In this document: one piece after another, positions 45,801-53,373 of the stretch
Layout: each line of letters starts with the position of its first letter
How positions within the stretch are numbered: position 1 is the first letter of the stretch
Source: Sediminivirga luteola
GTDB taxonomy: Bacteria > Actinomycetota > Actinomycetes > Actinomycetales > Brevibacteriaceae
Reading direction: 5' to 3'
Assembly (NCBI RefSeq): GCF_014639315.1
Contig: NZ_BMFY01000004.1
Coordinates: 186,001 to 250,000, forward strand
Length of the DNA: 64,000 nt
Program-made: the position numbers and the translations under genes
The notes under the pieces: model-generated
Seen by the model: the letters and a program-made list of their open reading frames with translations, nothing else
What the model was told of the DNA's origin: nothing
The model's database searches: none

Positions 45801-46817
45801 TCAGGGCTCCACGAGCGGCGCCAGGCCGGTCAGCAGGGCGTCGATGTCGTCCTCGGCGGTGTCGAAGGACGCCACGGCACGCAGGGTGGAGGCGTCCCAC
45901 GGCACGACCGGCAGCACCGCGGCGATCTCCGCCGCGCGGCCTTCCGGCACGGGGATGAAGACGGCGTTGGCCTCCACCGGGTAGCGGGGATGCAGTCCCA
46001 GTCCCGCCAGGCCCTCGGCCAGCCGGGTGGCGGCGGCATTGGCATGGGCGGCGTTGCGCCGCCACAGATCGTCCTCCAGGAGCGCCAGGAGCTGCGCGGA
46101 GAGGAAACGCTGCTTGGACGCCAGCTGGGCGGAGGCCTTGCGCAGCCGCTCCAGCGGTTCGGCGAACACCGGGTCCGTGGCGATGACGGCTTCGGCGCCC
46201 AGGGCGCCGTTCTTGGTGCCGCCGAAGGAGACCAGGGCGGCTCCGCCGGCCGCGCCGCCCAGTCCGGTGCCAAGCCGGACGGCGGCATTGGCCAGCCGGG
46301 CGCCGTCCAGGTGCAGCCTGGCGCCGTGGCGGCCGGCCAGCGTGGCGAACTCGTCCAGTTCGGCGGCGGAGTAGACCGTGCCGTATTCCGTGGCCTGGGT
46401 CAGGCTCAGCGCCGCCGGCTCCGGCTGGTGCACCGAGCGGCGGGGGGCCTCCAGGACGGCGGCGACGGCCGCGGCATCGGCTTTGCCCGCCGTGTGCGGC
46501 ACCGGGAGGATCCGGGTGCCGCCGATCCGCTGCGGCGCGGTCGACTCGTCGGTGAGCATATGCGAGGCCGCAGGGGCCAGGAGCGCCTCCCAGGGGCGGA
46601 GCATCACCTGCGCGGCCAGCACATTGGCACCGGTGCCGTTGAAGACCGGGTGAACGGTGGCGTCCGGTCCGAAATGGTCCGTGATGCGCTCGCGCAGGGC
46701 CGCCGTCCAGCGGTCGGCGCCGTACGCAGGGGCGTGTCCCTCGTTGGCCTCCGCGAGCGCGGCGAGCACCCGCGGGTGGACCCCAGAGGCGTTGTCGGAC
46801 CAGAAGCCCCGCGTCAT
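45801..46817 (-). CDS. Low-specificity L-threonine aldolase
   Basis: A 338-residue PLP enzyme: GFWSDNASGVHPRVLAALAE and GTGANVLAAQVMLRPWEALL are typical of the LtaE group. HLDGARLANAAVRLG and VSFGGTKNGALGAEAVI, which contains the PLP lysine, follow. It splits threonine or allo-threonine to glycine and acetaldehyde. The ATG overlaps the stop of the membrane gene above by four bases. A beta-eliminating lyase of the same fold is a less likely reading. Confidence 0.88.
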   Translation of the reverse strand: MTRGFWSDNASGVHPRVLAALAEANEGHAPAYGADRWTAALRERITDHFGPDATVHPVFNGTGANVLAAQVMLRPWEALLAPAASHMLTDESTAPQRIGGTRILPVPHTAGKADAAAVAAVLEAPRRSVHQPEPAALSLTQATEYGTVYSAAELDEFATLAGRHGARLHLDGARLANAAVRLGTGLGGAAGGAALVSFGGTKNGALGAEAVIATDPVFAEPLERLRKASAQLASKQRFLSAQLLALLEDDLWRRNAAHANAAATRLAEGLAGLGLHPRYPVEANAVFIPVPEGRAAEIAAVLPVVPWDASTLRAVASFDTAEDDIDALLTGLAPLVEP

Positions 46818-47275
46818 CGGCGGCCGTCCTGGCCGGGATCCTCACCGGCGGCGGCGCCACCGAGCGTGCCTTCGGTGTAGGCCAGCACGCGAGGAGTGAA
46901 CATGCACAGCAGCGCGGCGATGTTGGGGATCAGCAGGAGCAGGCCGAAGGGCTGTCCGCTGCCGAGCATGGAGGCGCCGGCCATGCCGGAGAGCAGCTGC
47001 CAGGCGACCGCCGCGGCGCGGGGCCAGCGGTAGCCGAGCCATAGGGCCCGGGCCGTCATGAGCAGCCCGAAGGCGAAGGCGAGCAGCAGGAGCCCGAGCG
47101 CGATGCCGGAGACGATGAGCTCGTATTCGCCCTCCCCGAGCAGCGCCAGCCAGGCGATGACCGCCCAGACGGCCAGCGCGAGCCCCTGCAGCGTGACGAT
47201 CCCGACCAGCACCGCCAGCAGCGGCGGGCGGCCTTTGAGGTTTCGCGTCCCCTTGGCGGGCGGGGTCCCCTTCAT
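46814..47275 (-). CDS. Membrane protein, 153 aa
   Basis: From the ATG at 47275 the product has four hydrophobic segments (PLLAVLVGIVTLQGLALAVW, ALGLLLLAFAFGLLMTARAL, AAAVAWQLLSGMAGASMLGS, FGLLLLIPNIAALLCMFTPR), a basic start (KGTPPAKGTRNLKGRPP) and an acidic end. Such proteins are common in Micrococcales and uncharacterised. It is translated with the aldolase (four-base overlap). Confidence 0.65.
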   Translation of the reverse strand: MKGTPPAKGTRNLKGRPPLLAVLVGIVTLQGLALAVWAVIAWLALLGEGEYELIVSGIALGLLLLAFAFGLLMTARALWLGYRWPRAAAVAWQLLSGMAGASMLGSGQPFGLLLLIPNIAALLCMFTPRVLAYTEGTLGGAAAGEDPGQDGRR

Positions 47276-47328
47276 CGGCGTGTCATTCCCTTCACCTGTG
47301 CTCAGCCGCTGTGCTCGCCGGTCTCCGG

Positions 47329-48441
47329 TCAGAGGCTCACGGCGGCGAAACCGGGCACCAGCTGATCGTCGATCAGCCGTTCGCGCTCGTCCAGCGGCAG
47401 GAAGGCGCTGCCGAGCGCGTTGACGGTGACCCATTCCAGATCGGCCAGTTCCCAGCCGCAGCGGTCCACCAGGAGACGCATCTCCTTCGTCACCGAGGTG
47501 TCCGACATGAGCCGGTTGTCGGGGTTCACGGTGACGGCGAAGCCGTGCTCCTTCAGGAAGGTGATGGGGTGCTCCTCGATGGCGGCGGCGATGCCGGTCT
47601 GCAGATTCGAGGAGGGGCACAGCTCCAGGGGCACCTGGTGGTCCAGGATCCAGCTGGCCAGGCGGCCCAGGGCGATGTCGTCCTCGCCTGCCGAGGTGAT
47701 GTCCTCGACGATCCGGGCGCCGTGGCCGATCCGCTGGGCGTGGCAGATCTGGACGGCTTCGAAGATGCTGTCCACGCCGGCGGCCTCACCGGCGTGGATG
47801 GTGACCGGGAAGCATGCCCGGTGAAGCGCCTGGAAGGCCGGCAGATGCGCACTGGGCGGGAAGCCATCCTCGGCACCGGCGATGTCGAAGCCCACCGCGC
47901 CGCCGTCCCGGTGCCGCAGCGCCAGCTCGGCCACGGCCAGGCTGTTGTCGGCGTGCCGCATCGCGGTGATGAGCTGACCGGTCTTGATGAAGCGGCCCTG
48001 ATCGGCGGCGATCGCCTCACCGGCCTGCAGCCCGCGCTGAACGGCCTCGACGGCGGCGTCCATCGTCAATCCCTGGCCCAGGTGCTGTTCCGGGGCCCAG
48101 CGCGCCTCGGCGTAGATGACTCCGTCAGCGACCTGGTCAAGGGTCCATTCGGTGGCGACCCGCTCGAGCGCCTCGGCGGTCTGCATCACGGCGATGGTGT
48201 GGTCGAAGGTCTCCAGGTACCGGACCAGATCCCCGGAGCTGGCGGCTTCCCGGAACCAGACGCGCAGCTCCTCAGGATCGCCCACCGGGAGCTGATGGCC
48301 CACCTCGGCGGCGAGTTCGACGATGGTGGCCGGCCGCAGGCCCCCATCCAGGTGGTCGTGCAGGGAGACCTTGGGCAGTCTCAGCAGCGGATCGGATTCG
48401 CTGACGCCAGACGGGGCGGGGAACAGGGTTTCGGAAGACAC
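47329..48441 (-). CDS. add: Adenosine deaminase
   Basis: A 370-residue metal-dependent deaminase: LPKVSLHDHLDGGLRPATIV has the His-x-His zinc ligands, VTIHAGEAAGVDSI the third His and catalytic Glu, and RIGHGARIVEDI plus NPDNRLMSDT the catalytic His and last Asp region. It turns adenosine into inosine for purine salvage. A TAGGCT box six bases before the GTG at 48441 suggests a leaderless transcript. It lies downstream of a nucleoside-binding lipoprotein gene, a sensible partner. Confidence 0.92.
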   Translation of the reverse strand: MSSETLFPAPSGVSESDPLLRLPKVSLHDHLDGGLRPATIVELAAEVGHQLPVGDPEELRVWFREAASSGDLVRYLETFDHTIAVMQTAEALERVATEWTLDQVADGVIYAEARWAPEQHLGQGLTMDAAVEAVQRGLQAGEAIAADQGRFIKTGQLITAMRHADNSLAVAELALRHRDGGAVGFDIAGAEDGFPPSAHLPAFQALHRACFPVTIHAGEAAGVDSIFEAVQICHAQRIGHGARIVEDITSAGEDDIALGRLASWILDHQVPLELCPSSNLQTGIAAAIEEHPITFLKEHGFAVTVNPDNRLMSDTSVTKEMRLLVDRCGWELADLEWVTVNALGSAFLPLDERERLIDDQLVPGFAAVSL

Positions 48442-48447
48442 GCCCCT

Positions 48448-48453
48448 AGCCTA
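48448..48453 (-). promoter_or_regulatory. -10 box of a leaderless promoter
   Basis: Leftward TAGGCT, six bases, then the adenosine deaminase GTG at 48441. Confidence 0.5.
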
Positions 48454-48486
48454 ACCGTTCCCTTCCGGTGCCCCGGAGCACCGGCC

Positions 48487-49857
48487 CTAGGGCAGGTCGA
48501 TGCGGCCCTCGGCGATCTCGCGCTGGAGCACCTCCAGCTCCGCCTGGAGGGACCCGCCGGAGAGCAGCGCGATGTCCGTCGGCGGCACCAGCCGTGTCCC
48601 GCCGTTCTCCAGGTCACCGGTCCAGCTGTGCGACCGTACCGCGAGGGTGCGCCTGGCGGCGTCCGTGTCTCCGTCCCCGGCGTCTGCGGCCTCCGAGGCA
48701 GCCTGGGCCGGATCCGCCTCGTCGCCCGCGGCATCGTCCGGGTCGTCGGCGCCGCGCCCGTTCGGCTCGCCGCCGTCCCCGGCATCGTCCTCGGCAGCGT
48801 CGCCCTCAGCGGCATCTGCGCCCTGTGGCGTGTCCCAGCCTGCCAGCACGGCGGAGAGCCCCAGCTCGGCGCGCAGTTCGACGCTGGCGAGGACCCGCTG
48901 CCGCGCGTCCTCGGGCAGCAGCCTGGCGCCGTCCGCGCCGTGCCAGATGAGTCGCACCTGATCCGGGTCGACCTGGTCCTGGTGTTCCTCCGCCACCGCG
49001 ATGGGCGGCTCGGCCTCCTCGCCGTCCTCGGCGTCGAGGCGCCGGGCCTCGGCCGCCTCCGCGGCGGCCTCGTCGATCGCGTCGGCGGCGCCCAGCCCGG
49101 CCGGGCCCGCCACGGGATAGATCACATCGGCGCCGGCGTCGATGAAGTCACGAGTCACCCGCGCGGCGCGGCCGCTGTCGGAGGTGGACTCGGTGAAGGC
49201 GCCCTGGCGTTCCTCCGGGTCCCAGCCCAGCAGCTCGATCTCCGCCTCCCGGCTGTCGTTGAAATGCTCGACTCCGGCGGCGAAGCCCTGGAGCGCGGCC
49301 ACCGTCGAGGGGGTCGGGAGCGCGGCGAAGGCCGCGACGGTCCCGGTGCGCGACTGCGAGGCGGCGACGTACCCGGCCAGGAACGCGGCCCCGGTGGGAT
49401 CGAAGGTCACCGCCGCGAGGTTCTCGGCCCCCTCGGCCTCTTGCGGGGGTTCGGCGTCGATGAGCACGTACAGCGTCTCCGGGTGCTGCGCGGCGGCTTC
49501 GGCGAGGCCTTCCCCCACCGCGCCGCCGGCGCCCATCACCAGGGTGCAGTCCTGCGCGGCGAAACGCTCGAGCGCGGCGTCCAGGCTGCCCGGACCGGTG
49601 ATCCGCTGTGAGGAGGTCCCCGCCAGGACGCCGGCGTTGCGCGCCTGCTGCATGGCGGCGAAGGCCTGCTCGGCAGCGCCGGCCTGACCTCCTCCGGCAC
49701 CTCCGGCGACGAGACAGCCGGCCTCGGGCATCGGCGCATCGGGATCGGGCGCCTGCTCCTCGACTCCCCCGCAGCCGGCGATGAGCCCCACGCTGAGCAG
49801 CGCGGTAGCGCCGAGCAGCACGGCACGGGAATGCGAGGGACGACCGGTGCGGGACAT
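48487..49857 (-). CDS. BMP-family (PnrA-like) substrate-binding lipoprotein
   Basis: A 456-residue secreted protein with a lipoprotein signal (ALLSVGLIAGCGG, Cys about residue 29). The BMP fold shows CTLVMGAGGAVGEGLAEAAA, NLAAVTFDPTGAAFLAGYVA, GTVAAFAALPTPSTVAALQG, FAAGVEHFNDSREAEIELLG and FIDAGADVIYPVAGPAG. PnrA-type members bind nucleosides for ABC import, which fits the adjacent adenosine deaminase. A run of about 55 Asp/Ala/Gly-rich residues interrupts the C-terminal domain. No ABC permease gene is close. Confidence 0.8.
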   Translation of the reverse strand: MSRTGRPSHSRAVLLGATALLSVGLIAGCGGVEEQAPDPDAPMPEAGCLVAGGAGGGQAGAAEQAFAAMQQARNAGVLAGTSSQRITGPGSLDAALERFAAQDCTLVMGAGGAVGEGLAEAAAQHPETLYVLIDAEPPQEAEGAENLAAVTFDPTGAAFLAGYVAASQSRTGTVAAFAALPTPSTVAALQGFAAGVEHFNDSREAEIELLGWDPEERQGAFTESTSDSGRAARVTRDFIDAGADVIYPVAGPAGLGAADAIDEAAAEAAEARRLDAEDGEEAEPPIAVAEEHQDQVDPDQVRLIWHGADGARLLPEDARQRVLASVELRAELGLSAVLAGWDTPQGADAAEGDAAEDDAGDGGEPNGRGADDPDDAAGDEADPAQAASEAADAGDGDTDAARRTLAVRSHSWTGDLENGGTRLVPPTDIALLSGGSLQAELEVLQREIAEGRIDLP

Positions 49858-49861
49858 GCCC

Positions 49862-51070
49862 CTAGTCTACGGAGGCGGCCCCTTCGGGTCCTCCGGCCAG
49901 CGCCGTCAGCGCAGTCGCGGCGAGGACCCGGGCGCCGATGACGATGGCACGCTCGTCCGGTTCGTAGTCGCCCTGGTGCAGATCGTATGTCGGCCCGCCG
50001 GGCGTGCGGGTGCCCAGCCGGACCATCGCGCCGGGGATGTGGGAGACGTACCAGGCGAAGTCCTCCCCGCCCATCGACTGCGGGGTGAGCTCGACGCTGC
50101 CGGGACCCAGCTCGGCGCGGACCGCGGCCTCGATGAGAGTGACCTCCGCCTCGGTGTTGACCACCGGCGGCACGCCGCGCCGGTGATCGAGGTCGGCGGC
50201 GATGCCGTAGGGCGCGGCCAGGTTCTGCACGATCTCCGGCAGCAGTTCCCCGGCCTGATGCCAGCCCTGGACGTCCAGGCAGCGCAGCGTGCCCTGCAGG
50301 GTGCCATGGTCCGGGACCACATTCGGGGCGTGCCCGGCCCCGATGGCTCCCCACACCAGGGAGACCGAGTGCCGCGGGTCGATCAGCCGCCCCAGCGCGG
50401 CCGGGACCTGCGTGGCCAGATGGCCGAGCGCGTAGACGAGGTCCTCGGTCAGATGCGGTCGGGAGGTGTGCCCGCCGCGCCCGGTGACGGTGATGGTGAC
50501 GGTGTCCCCGGCTGCGGTGATGGGGCCGATGCGCGAGCCGACCCGCCCCAGATCCGTCTTCGGATCGCAGTGCAGCGCGAAGATCCGGGGAACGCCGTCC
50601 AGACCTCCCTGGCGGATCACGTCGAGCGCACCGCCCGGGGTGACCTCCTCGGCCGGCTGGAAGAGGAACCGCACCCGCCCGCCCAGGCCGCCCGGCTGCT
50701 CCCGGTCGAGGCGGGCCAGCGCGACCGCGGCGCCCAGCGCGGCAGTGAGGTGGACGTCGTGGCCGCAGGCGTGCGAGACACCCTCGACGACGGAGGCGTG
50801 GGCGGTGCCGGTGCGGTCCTCCAACGGGAGGGCGTCGATGTCGGCGCGCAGCGCCAGGGCCACGGGACCGGAACCGACATCGCACATCAGTCCGGTGTCG
50901 TCGAAGCGGACCGGCGAGAGCCCTTCGGCTTCCAGGCGCGCGGCCAGGCGCTCGGTGGTGCGGTGCTCCTGGCGGGAGAGCTCGGGGTGCCGGTGGATGT
51001 CCCGGCGGAACGCGACGAGCTCCTGGCCCAGCGGCGCCAGCCGGGCCTGAAGATGGTCCGATAACAGCAT
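49862..51070 (-). CDS. M20-family amidohydrolase
   Basis: A 402-residue metallopeptidase-fold amidohydrolase: FRRDIHRHPELSRQEHRTTE, LALRADIDALPLEDRTG, VSHACGHDVHLTAALGAAVA and FLFQPAEEVTPGGALDVIRQ carry the zinc ligands and the catalytic Glu. TPQSMGGEDFAWYVSHIPGA follows near the C-terminus. Members hydrolyse N-acyl amino acids, hippurate or aminobenzoyl-glutamate; the substrate here cannot be told. A TAGCAT box six bases before the ATG suggests a leaderless transcript. Confidence 0.88.
   Translation of the reverse strand: MLLSDHLQARLAPLGQELVAFRRDIHRHPELSRQEHRTTERLAARLEAEGLSPVRFDDTGLMCDVGSGPVALALRADIDALPLEDRTGTAHASVVEGVSHACGHDVHLTAALGAAVALARLDREQPGGLGGRVRFLFQPAEEVTPGGALDVIRQGGLDGVPRIFALHCDPKTDLGRVGSRIGPITAAGDTVTITVTGRGGHTSRPHLTEDLVYALGHLATQVPAALGRLIDPRHSVSLVWGAIGAGHAPNVVPDHGTLQGTLRCLDVQGWHQAGELLPEIVQNLAAPYGIAADLDHRRGVPPVVNTEAEVTLIEAAVRAELGPGSVELTPQSMGGEDFAWYVSHIPGAMVRLGTRTPGGPTYDLHQGDYEPDERAIVIGARVLAATALTALAGGPEGAASVD
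49864..49869 (-). promoter_or_regulatory. -10 box of a leaderless promoter
   Basis: Leftward TAGACT, six bases, then the BMP lipoprotein ATG at 49857. It overlaps the end of the amidohydrolase gene. Confidence 0.5.
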
Positions 51071-51076
51071 CGCCCG

Positions 51077-51082
51077 ATGCTA
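51077..51082 (-). promoter_or_regulatory. -10 box of a leaderless promoter
   Basis: Leftward TAGCAT, six bases, then the amidohydrolase ATG at 51070. Confidence 0.5.
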
Positions 51083-51136
51083 TCGCAGCGCCGGCGACCC
51101 GGACCGTCGCGCGGCGTCACCGCCCGTCACAAATGA

Positions 51137-52246
51137 TCAGAGCAGATCCTCGCGTCCGCTTCGCCGCACTTCCTCCACCGCCTGCTTCACCCGCTGCGCA
51201 TGCCGGCGCGTGGTGACCAGCAGGACGTCCGCGGTGTCCACCACGACCAGGTCCTCCACGCCGACGAGCGCCACCAGCCGGTCGCTCTCGGAGAGCACCA
51301 CGCCGCTGGCGTCGACGGAGACGAGCTCGGTGTCCTCATTGGTGGCGAAGACACCCGAGCCCTCCCCCGGCACGGGCTGGCGCAGCGAGGCCACCGAGGC
51401 GAAGTCGCCGACGTCGTCCCAGCCGAAGTCGCCGGGGATCACGATGACCTTCCCGGCCTCTGCGGCGGGTTCGGCGACGACGTAGTCGATCGCGCGCTTC
51501 TCCAGGGAGTCCCACAGCCGGCGGGCCTCGTCGGCCCGGCCCCCGTCCTGGCGGGCGGAGGCGATCAACGCGAGGGTGGAGCGCAGCTCGGGGGCGTTGG
51601 CCTCGATCTGGGCGAGCATGGCGTCGGCGCGGGAGATGAACATCCCCGCGTTCCAGCGGTAGCGGCCGGAGAAGACATACCGGCGGGCGGTGCTGGCCTT
51701 CGGCTTCTCCACGAAGCCCCCGGCGCGGCGGGCCGAGGGGGCGCCGGGCAGGTCGAGGGGCTCGCCGGTGCGGATGTAGCCGTATCCGGTGGCGGGGAAC
51801 GTCGGCGTCACGCCCACCGTGACGATCTCACCGCCAGCGGCTGCGGCGATGGCCTCCCGGATGACCTCGTGGAAGCCGAGCTGATTGGTGATCGAATGGT
51901 CCGCCGCGAAGGACCCGATGATCGCCTCGGGATCCCGGCGGCTGATCAGTTCCGCGGCCAGGCCGATGGCAGCGGCGGAGTCCTTGGGCGAGGGCTCCCG
52001 GACGAGGTTCTCCTCCGGGAGGTCCGGCAGCTGGGCGCGCACGGCCTCGGCGTGCGCCTCACCGGTGACCACGTGGATACGCTCAGGGTCCGCCAGCGGC
52101 ACCAGGCGGTCCCAGGTGGACTGCAGCAGGGAACGGCCGGCGCCGAGCAGATCGTGGAGGAACTTGGGGCTCTGCTGCCGGGACAGCGGCCACAGGCGGG
52201 TGCCGTGGCCGCCGGCGGGTATGACGGCGTGGAAGTGCTCTCGCAT
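51137..52246 (-). CDS. manC: Mannose-1-phosphate guanylyltransferase
   Basis: A 369-residue nucleotidyltransferase: HAVIPAGGHGTRLWPLSRQQ SPKF is the GTP-binding loop, VVTGEAHAEAVRAQLPDLPE and FVEKPKASTARRYVFSGRYR the sugar-phosphate region with FVEKP, and KVIVIPGDFGWDDVGDF the late signature. It makes GDP-mannose for glycolipids and glycans. The family's C-terminal isomerase domain is absent, as usual for actinobacterial ManC/ManB-type proteins. A TAGGTT box lies six bases before the ATG. Confidence 0.9.
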   Translation of the reverse strand: MREHFHAVIPAGGHGTRLWPLSRQQSPKFLHDLLGAGRSLLQSTWDRLVPLADPERIHVVTGEAHAEAVRAQLPDLPEENLVREPSPKDSAAAIGLAAELISRRDPEAIIGSFAADHSITNQLGFHEVIREAIAAAAGGEIVTVGVTPTFPATGYGYIRTGEPLDLPGAPSARRAGGFVEKPKASTARRYVFSGRYRWNAGMFISRADAMLAQIEANAPELRSTLALIASARQDGGRADEARRLWDSLEKRAIDYVVAEPAAEAGKVIVIPGDFGWDDVGDFASVASLRQPVPGEGSGVFATNEDTELVSVDASGVVLSESDRLVALVGVEDLVVVDTADVLLVTTRRHAQRVKQAVEEVRRSGREDLL

Positions 52247-52252
52247 AGACAG

Positions 52253-52258
52253 AACCTA
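52253..52258 (-). promoter_or_regulatory. -10 box of a leaderless promoter
   Basis: Leftward TAGGTT, six bases, then the manC ATG at 52246. Confidence 0.55.
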
Positions 52259-52340
52259 TCGCCTCGCGGTGACAACGGCATCACATCAAAGGCCCGCCAG
52301 GCGTCCGGCCATCAACCCCGCCGCGGGCGACCGGCGCCGT

Positions 52341-52356
52341 TGTGACCTGGGCCACA
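52341..52356. promoter_or_regulatory. CRP/GlxR-type operator upstream of sdhC
   Basis: TGTGACCTGGGCCACA fits the CRP/GlxR consensus TGTGA-N6-TCACA at all but one outer position. It lies about 170 bases before sdhC in the 276-base gap from manC. GlxR is known to control sdh genes in Corynebacterium, so cAMP-linked control is a fair guess. Nothing else in the gap is recognised apart from the sdhC ribosome site. Confidence 0.5.
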
Positions 52357-52522
52357 GCCGATTTTCGATACTGCACGTTTTCCAATAGGCTTCCCAGGAG
52401 CTTTCAAGCCTCATCTTCACACGCGACACCCCACGGCCGTGGGGGCAAAGTGGCGGACGAGGGCACGGGAGGCGTAAAGATGTAAGGAAGCATCGTGTTT
52501 CTTCATACCTGGAGGATGGTCC

Positions 52523-52906
52523 GTGGCTAAAGCGTCAACGGGCACCCTGTACCGGGGAGACGAAGGCATGTGGTCATGGGTGCTCCATAGGATCACCGGT
52601 GTCGGCATTTTCTTCTTCCTGCTGGTGCATGTGCTCGACACCTCACTCGTGCGTGTCTCCCCGGAGGCCTACAACGCCGTGATCGCGACGTACAAGACGC
52701 CCGTCATGGCAATCGGTGAGATCGGCCTCGTCGGCGCCATCGTCTTCCACGCCTTCAACGGCCTGCGCGTCATCGCGGTCGACTTCTGGAAGGGCGGTCC
52801 CGCCAATCACAAGAAGCTGCTGTGGGTCGTCGTCGGGCTCTGGGTCATCACGATGATCGGATTCCTGTCCCGTCACCTCGCCCACGCGTTCGGATGGTGG
52901 TCATGA
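52523..52906 (+). CDS. sdhC: Succinate dehydrogenase cytochrome b subunit
   Basis: A 127-residue membrane subunit from a GTG at 52523 behind TGGAGGAT. SWVLHRITGVGIFFFLLVHV contains the family's HRxTG motif and heme-region His. Two more helices follow (AIGEIGLVGAIVFHAFNGLR, LLWVVVGLWVITMIGFLSRH). It anchors SDH, binds heme b and quinone, and its stop overlaps the sdhD start by four bases. Confidence 0.93.
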   Translation: MAKASTGTLYRGDEGMWSWVLHRITGVGIFFFLLVHVLDTSLVRVSPEAYNAVIATYKTPVMAIGEIGLVGAIVFHAFNGLRVIAVDFWKGGPANHKKLLWVVVGLWVITMIGFLSRHLAHAFGWWS

Positions 52907-53355
52907 GCCAGGCAACGATTCCCGCGCCCCGCTCCGGGTACAACCGCAGCAAGTCCGGCGGCTCGAAATTCGAGCTGGCCGCCTGGCTGTACATGCGCCT
53001 GTCCGGCATCCTCCTGGTGGTCCTGATCTTCGGGCACCTCTACGTCAACATGATCGCCGGCGAAGGCGTCCAGCAGATCGACTTCGGCTTCGTCGCCGGC
53101 AAGTGGGCCTCGCCGTTCTGGCAGATCTGGGATCTGCTGATGCTGTGGCTCGCGATGCTCCACGGCACCAACGGCATGCGCACCATCATCTCCGACTACG
53201 CGGAGAAGCCGGCCACGAGGATGTGGTGGCAGATCATCCTGTACGCCTCGAGTCTGACGATCATCGTCCTGGGCACCCTGGTGATCTACACCTTCGAGCC
53301 CTGCCCGGCCGGCGCCGATCCGAGCGTCCTTGCCAGCTTCTGCACCGCGGACTGA
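52903..53355 (+). CDS. sdhD: Succinate dehydrogenase membrane anchor
   Basis: A 150-residue protein starting at the ATG at 52903 (MSQATIPAPRSGYNRSKSGG), with three membrane helices (YMRLSGILLVVLIFGHLYVN, FWQIWDLLMLWLAMLHGTNG, QIILYASSLTIIVLGTLVIY). The His residues in HLYVN and LHGTNG are probable heme and quinone-site residues. It works with SdhC to hold SdhAB at the membrane and pass electrons to menaquinone. Confidence 0.9.
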   Translation: MSQATIPAPRSGYNRSKSGGSKFELAAWLYMRLSGILLVVLIFGHLYVNMIAGEGVQQIDFGFVAGKWASPFWQIWDLLMLWLAMLHGTNGMRTIISDYAEKPATRMWWQIILYASSLTIIVLGTLVIYTFEPCPAGADPSVLASFCTAD

Positions 53356-53373
53356 GGAGAAAACGACACTCTC

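Noticed and set aside
44107..46860. A 917-codon open frame that would fuse menD to an upstream domain
   Set aside because: The first 367 codons lie antisense-free but out of frame over the threonine aldolase gene and are Arg/Gly-rich; the menD GTG at 45759 has a good ribosome site and the family start.
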